Positions 26,615-34,353 of a DNA stretch of 64,000 nucleotides are shown here, piece after piece (position 1 is the first letter of the stretch; each line of letters begins with the position of its first letter). Position numbers and translations under genes: made by a program. The notes under the pieces were generated by a model. That model was not told where the DNA came from, did not search any database, and was given only the letters and a program-made list of their open reading frames with translations. Source of the stretch: Armatimonadota bacterium (GTDB lineage: Bacteria; Armatimonadota; Zipacnadia; Zipacnadales; UBA11051); contig JABLXH010000005.1 of NCBI GenBank assembly GCA_013178155.1, forward strand, positions 1 through 64,000, written 5' to 3'.

Positions 26615-28531
26615 ATGGTCATTGCGATCTTCCTGTTCTTCGTGCTGTTTGTGTTGGGTCTGTCGTTCTACCTGGGCAGCAAGACACGCACTTCCTCCGG
26701 CTACTACGCCGCGGGAGGGCAGATCCACTGGGGTGTCAACGGCATTGCCTTTGCCGGCGACTACCTGTCCGCTGCGTCCTTCCTGGGCATCTGCGGGATG
26801 ATCGCCACCGTGGGCTACGACGGGTTCCTCTACTCCATTGGCTACCTGGCCGGGTGGATCGTGGCCCTCTTCGTGGTCGCTGAGCCGCTCAAGCGCCTGG
26901 GGCGCTTCACCTTCACCGACGCGGTGGACTCCAAGTACAACTCCCGCGGCATCAAGCTCGCCGCAGCCATCAGCACCCTTGTTGTCTCCGTCTGCTACCT
27001 GATTCCGCAGATGGTGGGCGCCGGAGTGCTGGTCACGCCGCTGCTGGGCCTGGCTCACCACTGGGGCGTCATCATGGTCGGGGCCATCGTCATCACGATT
27101 GTGGCTACGGCCGGCATGACCTCCACCACCTACGTGCAGTTCCTCAAGGGCGCGATGCTGATCGTCTTCTCCTTTGCGCTTGTCTGGTGCGTCTGCGCCC
27201 GCGGCCTGAGCACGAAGCCTGACCAGGGCGGCAAGGTGCCGTTCTATGAGTACAAGTCGCTCCCGGCCAGCGAGGCTGGCGGCCAGATCACCGTGGCTGA
27301 ACCTGGCTGGGAGGTCGTGGCCGTCCAGGAGGTCCCCGCGGCCAAGGGATCGTTCGCCAAGCTGCGCAAGGACGGCGTGGAGACCTGGTGGTATGTTGAC
27401 CACAAGGATGGGCAGGTCCTGTTGCGTGAGACCCAGTCACAGGTCACGGATAGCCAGGGGCGCAAGTTCGTCAACGGCGCTCCGGCGGGTGAGGGCAACG
27501 CCTTGCGACAGGTCAGTAACATCGAGGTATTGCGAGGCGAGACGGTCGCGCCGCCGGGGAGCATCTCCCCGTTCGGGCTGCTCTCGGCCATGGGGGACCC
27601 CAACACGCAGGTGCGGCGCTGGAAGGATGTCGCCTTCGATGACGAGACCGGGGCCAAGGTAAAGGTCTTCTATCCGACCCTGACCCCTGGCAACAAGCTC
27701 ATGCGCCCCGGCCTGAAGTTCAAGGTCGAGGGAACGCCGTTGGAGAAGCTGGACTTCATCTCCCTTATGCTGGCGCTCTTCCTGGGGACGGCGGCCCTGC
27801 CGCACATTCTGATCCGCTACTACACGGTCCCCAACCCCGCCGCGGCACGCAAGTCCACCATCGTAGCCATCGCTGCCATCGGCTTCTTCTACATCCTGAC
27901 CCTCTTCATGGGCCTGGGAGCCATGGTCAACGGGGTGCTCAACCCCGCCGACAGCAACATGGCTGCCCCGCTCCTGGCGCGTTCCTTCGGCAACTTCCTC
28001 TTCGCGGTGATCTCAGCGATTGCCTTCGCTACGGTGCTCGGCACGGTAAGCGGCCTGATCGTCGCCGCCTCGGGTGCGGTGGCCCACGACCTCCTCGACC
28101 GCTTCATCGGCCTGGGGATGGGCGACAAGCAGAAGATCCGAGCCGGCAAGATCTCTGCCTTTGCGATCGGTGCCGTAGCCATCTTGCTGGGTATCATCTT
28201 CAAGGGCGTCAACGTCACCTTCCTGGTAGGCCTGGCCTTTGCCGTGGCTGCCTCGGCCAACCTCCCGGCGGTGCTGATGCTGCTGTTCTGGAAGGGCACG
28301 ACCGCCAAGGGTATCACCGCCTCGATCTTCATGGGGATCATCTCCTCGCTGGGCCTCATTGTCTTCTCGCCAGACCTTTACAAGCTCTACGGGCTCGACC
28401 CGACCACGGCGCCGATCCCCTTCAGCAACCCGGGCATCGTTTCCATCCCCCTGAGCCTCATCACGCTGGTTGCAGTGTCACTCCTGACACGCAACGACAA
28501 CTCAGCTCAGGCCGAGACGGCCACGCCCTAG
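26615..28531 (+). CDS. Sodium:solute symporter (SSSF, ActP-like) with large soluble insert
   Basis: The 638-residue product has a typical start and GGAGGG Shine-Dalgarno. SSSF features include the N-terminal GYYAAGGQIHWGVNGIAFAG, AGDYLSAASFLG and about 12-13 helices. The DUF485 partner and sequence style suggest a monocarboxylate (acetate/pyruvate-type) substrate, but that is inferred. Unusually, a hydrophilic insert of about 180 residues (199-378) separates helix GAMLIVFSFALVWCVC from DFISLMLALFLGTAALPHIL, replacing a normally short loop. The insert looks beta-rich (WYVDHKDGQVLLRE). The gene ends at a strong terminator. Confidence 0.87.
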   Translation: MVIAIFLFFVLFVLGLSFYLGSKTRTSSGYYAAGGQIHWGVNGIAFAGDYLSAASFLGICGMIATVGYDGFLYSIGYLAGWIVALFVVAEPLKRLGRFTFTDAVDSKYNSRGIKLAAAISTLVVSVCYLIPQMVGAGVLVTPLLGLAHHWGVIMVGAIVITIVATAGMTSTTYVQFLKGAMLIVFSFALVWCVCARGLSTKPDQGGKVPFYEYKSLPASEAGGQITVAEPGWEVVAVQEVPAAKGSFAKLRKDGVETWWYVDHKDGQVLLRETQSQVTDSQGRKFVNGAPAGEGNALRQVSNIEVLRGETVAPPGSISPFGLLSAMGDPNTQVRRWKDVAFDDETGAKVKVFYPTLTPGNKLMRPGLKFKVEGTPLEKLDFISLMLALFLGTAALPHILIRYYTVPNPAAARKSTIVAIAAIGFFYILTLFMGLGAMVNGVLNPADSNMAAPLLARSFGNFLFAVISAIAFATVLGTVSGLIVAASGAVAHDLLDRFIGLGMGDKQKIRAGKISAFAIGAVAILLGIIFKGVNVTFLVGLAFAVAASANLPAVLMLLFWKGTTAKGITASIFMGIISSLGLIVFSPDLYKLYGLDPTTAPIPFSNPGIVSIPLSLITLVAVSLLTRNDNSAQAETATP

Positions 28532-28554
28532 CCGCACTGGCTCAAGAACGCGAC

Positions 28555-28585
28555 GGGGCGCCGGACCACCACGGTCCGGCGCCCC
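28555..28585. terminator. Strong bidirectional intrinsic terminator
   Basis: A perfect 13-bp stem (28555-28567 with 28573-28585, loop ACCAC) followed by TCTTCTCTC lies between the convergent symporter and zinc-ribbon genes. It is the best terminator in the window. Confidence 0.9.
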
Positions 28586-28642
28586 TCTTCTCTCGGTAAC
28601 CAGGGCAGGCTCCCCGCCTGCCAGTGTCACGATCAGCGCGTC

Positions 28643-29299
28643 TTACCCCTCCGGCGCTTTGTGGCCGCACTCACCGCAGAACTTCGCCTCGGCCTTGAGC
28701 TTTGCCCCGCACTCGGTACAGTGTTTCTCCGCGACCAGCTTCGCGCCGCACTCGCCGCAAAACTTGGCGTTCCTTTCCTGCGGCGCGCCACACTCGGGGC
28801 AACTGGCGACAACCGTCTCCCGCCAGGCCTTCTCCTTGAGCATCTCGCGGTCTTCGTTGGTCATCCGTGAGTGGGCGTGGATCTCCTCGACAGCCCGGTC
28901 GGACTGCGCCGCCGACATCTCCACCCCCAGGTCGGGAGCGCACTCCTTGCAGAGCCCCTTGGTCTGGTTCCAGCAGCTCTTCTGGCACACCCAGGCAGAG
29001 CAGCGCGGGCACTGTCGGAAGTTGGGCTTGATCTCCTCCACGGCAGCGCGGTACGCCTTATCGTGAGCCTGTTCCCAGGTCGCCGAACGGGCCCGCTCGC
29101 TGAGATCGGCGGCACTGCTGAGCACACCGCCAAAGAGGCTGCCTGCCGCGTTGAGCACGGAGCTAACCCGCCCACTGACCGAAGGCTTGAAGGGAGTGCG
29201 GATCCCGTTGTTGCAGCGGTCGCAGTAGAACTCGAACTGGAAACCCTCGTCCGTCGAGAGGTCCCCCACGTTGCGCACGAACTCGATGTTCTCGGACAT
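28643..29299 (-). CDS. Multi-zinc-ribbon protein
   Basis: The 218-residue protein has GGAGGG upstream of its ATG. Cysteine pairs occur at 26/29, 97/100, 105/109, 117/120, 167/170, 181/184, 194/197 and 208/211. These could form four zinc knuckles; the last two are DZR/zinc-ribbon repeats (FCGECGAKL, HCTECGAKL). Between them lies a Gly/Ala-rich helix (about 45-75), possibly membrane-associating. A central long helix has charged residues. No enzymatic motif is seen. It is divergent from a glycosidase operon with a 132-bp gap. Functional assignment is not possible; such proteins often act as adaptors. Confidence 0.75.
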   Translation of the reverse strand: MSENIEFVRNVGDLSTDEGFQFEFYCDRCNNGIRTPFKPSVSGRVSSVLNAAGSLFGGVLSSAADLSERARSATWEQAHDKAYRAAVEEIKPNFRQCPRCSAWVCQKSCWNQTKGLCKECAPDLGVEMSAAQSDRAVEEIHAHSRMTNEDREMLKEKAWRETVVASCPECGAPQERNAKFCGECGAKLVAEKHCTECGAKLKAEAKFCGECGHKAPEG

Positions 29300-29431
29300 G
29301 TTGCCGCCCTCCTACGGGTCACTCGCCAGACCTTCGCCGTGGAGGCGCTCTCGTCCTGCTCCGCTCCAGGGAGGGGGCCGCCGTCCGTGCGGAGAAGCGA
29401 CCCGGACTTCTCGCCGGGAGGTGCAGACCCG

Positions 29432-30910
29432 ATGTACCGGCTCCTCGTCTCAGGCGTTGTAACGCTGGGGCTACTGGCCATCACGTGCGCCAGCGCCGCC
29501 ACACTCGTGCCGGCCGAGGACCGCGACGCCGTACTGCACAACCCGGACATGGGGTGGGTGCTGTACGAGAACTACCCGATAGACCAGGGAGCGGCCTCGA
29601 CGCTGGCCACCATGCCGGACGCTGACTGGAGCGGGGTAGACCACGTCGCCATCATGTTCTCCTGGGCTGATGTGGAGCGTGAGCCGGATGTCTATGACCT
29701 CTCCAAGGTGGATTACGCCTACGACTGGTGGCAACAGCGGGGCAAAGGCCTGCAGCTTCGCATGAGCACAGCCTCGCTGCTGTGGTGGAACAACGCGGGA
29801 CGCGGCACCGGGGTCCCGCAGTATGTGCTGGACCGGATGCCGCCCGAGCAGAAGCAGGTCCGCCAGTGCGAGGGTCTCAGCTACACCGATGTGGACACTC
29901 GCAACGCCTACTACCGGGAACGCCTGAAGCGGTTCCTGCAGGTTGTGGCCGCGCACTTCGCGCCTGACGGCGACCGCCCGGTGAGCCTCGTGGACCTGCG
30001 CGGCTTCGGGCTATGGGGTGAGTGGCACACCGGCTTCCAGTACCCTTCGCTCGCGGAGCGGCGCGAGGCCCTGGAGGGGGTACTCGATTGCTGGTCAGCG
30101 GCTTTCCCGCAGCACCTGTTGGCCCTTAGCTACTCCTATGACCCCGACAGCCCCAAGAGCTATTGGGATGGTCCAACAGACCGCTATGACCCCGCCTTCA
30201 CTTCCACCTACCAGGAGTTCCTGTACTTCAGCGCCTTCGACTATGCGCTGACCAAGACCAACATCACCTTCAGGCGCGACGGCTGCGGTGGCGCAGTGCA
30301 TTCTAACGAGCGGAGGTTCTGCGAGGAGGCCTTCGCGGCGGGACGAGGCCCGTTCATGTCCGAGTTCGTGGGCGGCTACCGCGCGGCGCTCGCCGCCGGC
30401 AATGCCTGGGTCACAGCGATGGTCGCTGACGCCTTGAGCCTGCATCCCAACTATGTGAACCTGCTGGGCTGGCAATGCCAGGACGCCCACGATTTCCTGG
30501 TACAGAGACCGGACCTGATCGCCCATGGACTCCGCACCATGGGTTACCGCCTGGTCCCCGTTCGGGTGAACTGCCCCCAGCGGCTCGTGCCGGGACGCCC
30601 GGCGCGTGTGACCGTGAACTGGGTGAACCGGGGGGTGGGAAGAGCTCTGCGTGACTTTGCGGTGTCGTTCCGTCTCACCGATGCGGAGGGGCAGCACGCC
30701 GCAGACTCGACATCAACTACGGTGCCAAGTAGCACCTGGGTGCAAGGGCAGACTTACCGTGTCAACACGACGGTGAGCTTTGCCACCTTGCCCGTGGGGA
30801 AGCCGGCGCTCTGGCTGCGGCTGACCGATCCCCGTGACAACCGGTCCATCGCCCTGCCGCTACGGGGCGGGACCCCGGACGGCTTCTACCCCCTGGGCCA
30901 ACTGCCCTGA
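29432..30910 (+). CDS. Secreted DUF4832 glycosidase-like protein
   Basis: ATG 29432 with GGGAGG 9 nt upstream gives 492 residues starting with a signal peptide (MYRLLVSGVVTLGLLAITCASA). The N-terminal LHNPDMGWVLYEN is typical of DUF4832/DUF4874 proteins, which are predicted TIM-barrel glycosidases. The strand GFGLWGEWH places Glu197 where GH-A clan enzymes have acid/base or nucleophile Glu. The last ~100 residues are an Ig-like beta domain. No assayed homolog is known to me, so the sugar is unknown. It begins a three-gene rightward operon with GH5 and SGNH genes. Confidence 0.78.
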   Translation: MYRLLVSGVVTLGLLAITCASAATLVPAEDRDAVLHNPDMGWVLYENYPIDQGAASTLATMPDADWSGVDHVAIMFSWADVEREPDVYDLSKVDYAYDWWQQRGKGLQLRMSTASLLWWNNAGRGTGVPQYVLDRMPPEQKQVRQCEGLSYTDVDTRNAYYRERLKRFLQVVAAHFAPDGDRPVSLVDLRGFGLWGEWHTGFQYPSLAERREALEGVLDCWSAAFPQHLLALSYSYDPDSPKSYWDGPTDRYDPAFTSTYQEFLYFSAFDYALTKTNITFRRDGCGGAVHSNERRFCEEAFAAGRGPFMSEFVGGYRAALAAGNAWVTAMVADALSLHPNYVNLLGWQCQDAHDFLVQRPDLIAHGLRTMGYRLVPVRVNCPQRLVPGRPARVTVNWVNRGVGRALRDFAVSFRLTDAEGQHAADSTSTTVPSSTWVQGQTYRVNTTVSFATLPVGKPALWLRLTDPRDNRSIALPLRGGTPDGFYPLGQLP

Positions 30911-30921
30911 CGGAGGTCGCG

Positions 30922-32151
30922 ATGCAGACAGCGGGATGGGTTGCGCCAGCGATGGCGCTTCTGCTGACGGGAGGCATGGCCATGGCCGAGGGCTTCGTAA
31001 CTGCCGAGGGGGCGCGGCTGATGCTCGACGGCCGTGAGTATCGCGCTGTGGGTGTGAACGTGCCGCATCTACACCAGGCCTACCTCGGGACCTGGTTCCA
31101 CATCGCAGAGATCTACGGCACGCCCGAAAAGGCCCGACAGGCTATCGTGGCCGCCATCGAGGATGCAGGACGGAGTGGACTGCGTTTCATCCGGTTCTTC
31201 GCTGACCCAGGGTACCCGCGGGACCGCGCCCTGCTGTATGACCGTGACCCCGAACGCTATTGGCAGGGGATGGACGAGGTCTTCGCGCTCTGCCGACAAC
31301 ATGGCGTTAAGCTCGTCCCGTCGCTGGGCACCATCCCCGGCCCTTACTTGCACTACGGCGAGACCGGCCAGGCGATACTGGACCCTGGCTCGAGGACCTA
31401 CGAGGCCGTCCACCGGTATGTCCGGGAGTTCGTCACCCGGTACCGGGACGACCCGACCGTGCTGATGTGGGAACTGGTCAACGAAGCCATGCTGCGCGCC
31501 GATGTCGAGATGGTCGGGCGGAAGCTTCTCCCGGCGGGCGTATACCCGGAGGGGGCGACGGTGCGCGAAGACGGTACGCTCGAGGACAGCCTGACCTGGG
31601 ATATGCTGCAGCGTCTCTACCGGGAGCAGACCGCGTTCATCAAGTCGCTGGACCCCAACCACCCGGTGACCAGTGGCGACGCCGGGGTGCGGCCGGAGTG
31701 TACCAGCCGCCGCGAGACCTTCCCCAACCTCGCGTTCAGGCGCGACACCTGGCGCGAGTGGCTCGGCAACAACCTGCTCTCACAGCCCGAGCCGCTGGAT
31801 GTCTTCAGTTTTCACTTCTATGGGAATCCAGAGCCGGCCGGCCCCGGTGAGGCGTGGCAGGGGATGACTACGCTGGAGGCCATGCGCCGTGTAGTGCGCT
31901 GCGTTCACGCCGCCGGCGCCCCGGTCTTCATTGGCGAACTGGGCGCCTCGCCCAGCAACCAGGCTGACCCGGCCGGCAAGTGGCTGTGCTCGGCTCTCGA
32001 CGCCATGGAGGCGGAGGGGACGTCGCTGATGGCCCTGTGGGTCTGGCACTTTCCCTGGCAGCCCGAATATACCCTGGACAGCGCCACGTTTCCGGCAGTC
32101 GTGCAACGGGCAGCGGAGTTCAACCGTGCCTACGCCGGCGGGGGCACTTGA
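30922..32151 (+). CDS. Secreted GH5-type (beta-mannanase-like) glycoside hydrolase
   Basis: The 409-residue product begins 11 bp after the DUF4832 gene and has a signal peptide (MQTAGWVAPAMALLLTGGMAMA). It is a GH-A TIM barrel: LRFIRFFADPG on an early strand, MWELVNEAM with acid/base Glu188, FSFHFYG with the aromatic near the active site, and VFIGELGAS with nucleophile Glu339. The overall sequence is closest in my reading to endo-beta-mannanase-like GH5 members. The single-domain layout lacks a CBM. It would act outside the cytoplasm on beta-linked polysaccharide. Confidence 0.82.
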   Translation: MQTAGWVAPAMALLLTGGMAMAEGFVTAEGARLMLDGREYRAVGVNVPHLHQAYLGTWFHIAEIYGTPEKARQAIVAAIEDAGRSGLRFIRFFADPGYPRDRALLYDRDPERYWQGMDEVFALCRQHGVKLVPSLGTIPGPYLHYGETGQAILDPGSRTYEAVHRYVREFVTRYRDDPTVLMWELVNEAMLRADVEMVGRKLLPAGVYPEGATVREDGTLEDSLTWDMLQRLYREQTAFIKSLDPNHPVTSGDAGVRPECTSRRETFPNLAFRRDTWREWLGNNLLSQPEPLDVFSFHFYGNPEPAGPGEAWQGMTTLEAMRRVVRCVHAAGAPVFIGELGASPSNQADPAGKWLCSALDAMEAEGTSLMALWVWHFPWQPEYTLDSATFPAVVQRAAEFNRAYAGGGT

Positions 32152-32209
32152 CGCGCAGGACAGACTGGTGTTTCATATGCTGACTCATCTCCCCGGGAGG
32201 ACGTAGCTG

Positions 32210-33562
32210 ATGCTCTTTCTGGCCCTGCTGCTCGCGTTGTGTCTCATCGCTGGTGTCGCCTGTGCCATGCCTCCGCACGATGGGATGCCCATCACGGTTG
32301 CCGGGCAATGGACGGTCAAAGTCGGCCCCGGCGAAGTCAGGCTGGATGGCCGCACTATCCGCCTCCCCCAGGCTGTCCGGTTGCACATCGCCCGTCCGCG
32401 ATCGGTTCACGTCCATGACGAGGCCCATGCCGGCCTGCCCCTTTTCAGACCGGACGCGGCTTCCTGGGTGCGTGGTCTGCACCCGCGACCGCTGGCGGCG
32501 CAGGAGTGCGTGGCGACCGGCCTCCTGGTTCCGGGAACCATGCGCATCAAGGCCGGGCCCGGCGCAGGCCAGGAGTTCGTTCAGGGGCGTGACTGGGCAA
32601 TGGACGAGTACTGGACCGCGGTGGGCCGCCTCGAAGGGGGCAGCATCCGCCCTGACCAGCAGGTCTACCTTGACTACGAGTATGTGCCTTGCCGACTGGA
32701 CAGCATCGTTGTTGATGCCGGGGGCGAGGTCAGGGTGGTGCAGGGGACACCCGCCGCCAGCCTCGCCCATCCGCCGAGTCTGGCCGACGGTGAGACCGCC
32801 GTCGCACGGGTGTGGCTGCAGGGGCCGACAGAGAGACTGAGTGACCTGAATCTGTACCCCATTGACCCCACCGTAGGCGGCCCCCTGGTCGGCGACGGGA
32901 GTGCGGCACGTCTCCTCCCGAGGACTCTCGCCAAGCTCCGCAACGGGGAGGAGGTCACGATCGTGGCCTGGGGTGACAGCGTGACCTGCGGCGGAGGGGT
33001 CGGCGCCGACCAGAGCCTCTGGTACCAGTACCGTTTCGCGGCGGCGCTACAAAAGCGCTTCCCGCAGGCAAAGATAAGGATGTTGACTGCCGGCTGGGGG
33101 GGCTACAGCAGCCGGGCTTACATGGACCAGCCACGCGGTGCGGAGAAGGACTTCGTACGGGACGTCCTGGAGCCCAAGCCTGACCTGGTGACCATCGAGT
33201 TCGTGAATGACGCGTACCTGAGTGGCGACGCCTTTGAGAAGCAATACACCGAGATCATGGGGCACATGAACCGCATCGGCGCCGAGGTCATCCTCATCGC
33301 GCCACATCTCGTTCGGCCGGACTGGTTGGGCGCTGCCGACGAGCCGCGTTTCGACAACGACCCCCGCCCGTACGTCCAAAGCTTGAAGGCCTTCGGTGCC
33401 CGGCACCATATCGCGGTCGCCGATGCCTCGGCTCTCTGGTGTCGCCTGTGGCGCCAGGGCATCCCCTACATCACCTATGAGGCCAACTGGATCAATCACC
33501 CTGATACCCGGGGCATGCAGCTCTTCGTGGACGCGCTCCTGCGGCTGTTCCCGGAGAGGTAG
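32210..33562 (+). CDS. Secreted SGNH/GDSL hydrolase with N-terminal beta domain
   Basis: The start ATG 32210 is preceded by GGGAGG. The 450-residue product has a signal peptide (MLFLALLLALCLIAGVACA), about 200 residues of beta-rich sequence and then an SGNH catalytic domain. Block I is VAWGDSVTCGGG (Ser nucleophile), block II GWGGYSS, block III EFVNDAY (oxyanion Asn), and the C-terminal NWINHPDTRG carries the likely catalytic His. Such enzymes often deacetylate xylan, mannan or pectin. Its place 58 bp after GH5 fits a debranching esterase. Confidence 0.82.
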   Translation: MLFLALLLALCLIAGVACAMPPHDGMPITVAGQWTVKVGPGEVRLDGRTIRLPQAVRLHIARPRSVHVHDEAHAGLPLFRPDAASWVRGLHPRPLAAQECVATGLLVPGTMRIKAGPGAGQEFVQGRDWAMDEYWTAVGRLEGGSIRPDQQVYLDYEYVPCRLDSIVVDAGGEVRVVQGTPAASLAHPPSLADGETAVARVWLQGPTERLSDLNLYPIDPTVGGPLVGDGSAARLLPRTLAKLRNGEEVTIVAWGDSVTCGGGVGADQSLWYQYRFAAALQKRFPQAKIRMLTAGWGGYSSRAYMDQPRGAEKDFVRDVLEPKPDLVTIEFVNDAYLSGDAFEKQYTEIMGHMNRIGAEVILIAPHLVRPDWLGAADEPRFDNDPRPYVQSLKAFGARHHIAVADASALWCRLWRQGIPYITYEANWINHPDTRGMQLFVDALLRLFPER

Positions 33563-33588
33563 GGGGACACGGCCCTTCGCCCTGTTGT

Positions 33589-34350
33589 CTACTCCGCGGC
33601 CAGGGCCTCGCGCCATGCGCGCTCTACGACGGGCCGCACGACCTTCACCCAACGCGCGTAGGTCTCGGGACGCAGGTGCAGCATATCTTCGAGGAACAGC
33701 TCAGGGCGGGGTTGCCCGCTGGCGTCCAGCAGGGTGGCCGAAAGATCAACGAAAGACAACCGCGGGTCTCGCGAGCACATGCGCTCCAGGCGGCGGTTGG
33801 CCTCCTGGTACTTGGGCCACCACTCCCACCGGGAAGGGCTTGGCTTGTTGGAGAGAAACACCAGTCGCGTGCGTGCGTCCGCCTGCCAGACGCAGTCGCG
33901 AAACAGGCGGATGTACTTCATGTAGTTCCCGACAGTGACGCTGGCCTGGCAGAGGTCGTTATCGCCCACATAGACCACCACCACTCGGGGCTTGCGGGTG
34001 AGCACGGCCCGGTCGGCATACCACCAGAGCTGCGGACTGGTGGCACCGCCGAAGCCGCGGTTGACCACCGGCAGCGGGGCCATATCCCGGAGCAGGGTCT
34101 TCCAGCCCACGATGCTGGAACTGCCCGTGAACACGACGCCGCCGGTCCGCCGGTCGGCGGCGTCTTCGCGAGCGAAGCGCTCCATATCTGCCTCATAGGC
34201 CAAGGCGAACGCCCTGCCTTCGTGCCTTCCCACCCTGGCCCCCTTTGGGTCCTCGGTGATCTGGACCCCACTGGGGGTTGCCCAGAGCGCCGCTGAGAGC
34301 TGTGCCGCCAGACAGCAGGTCAGTATGCCAAACCCTCTGAACTCCACCAC
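33589..34350 (-). CDS. Secreted SGNH/GDSL hydrolase
   Basis: The 253-residue protein has a hydrophobic N-terminus acting as signal peptide (FGILTCCLAAQLSAALWA). SGNH blocks are clear: VVFTGSSSIVGW (Ser), NRGFGGATS (Gly), VVYVGDNDLC (Asn) and FLEDMLHLRPE with the Asp-x-x-His catalytic pair. It resembles small acetylesterases such as platelet-activating-factor acetylhydrolase-like proteins. It is the last gene of a leftward run and begins 3 nt after the GH67-N-like gene stops, so they are likely co-expressed. Confidence 0.84.
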   Translation of the reverse strand: MVEFRGFGILTCCLAAQLSAALWATPSGVQITEDPKGARVGRHEGRAFALAYEADMERFAREDAADRRTGGVVFTGSSSIVGWKTLLRDMAPLPVVNRGFGGATSPQLWWYADRAVLTRKPRVVVVYVGDNDLCQASVTVGNYMKYIRLFRDCVWQADARTRLVFLSNKPSPSRWEWWPKYQEANRRLERMCSRDPRLSFVDLSATLLDASGQPRPELFLEDMLHLRPETYARWVKVVRPVVERAWREALAAE

Positions 34351-34353
34351 AGT

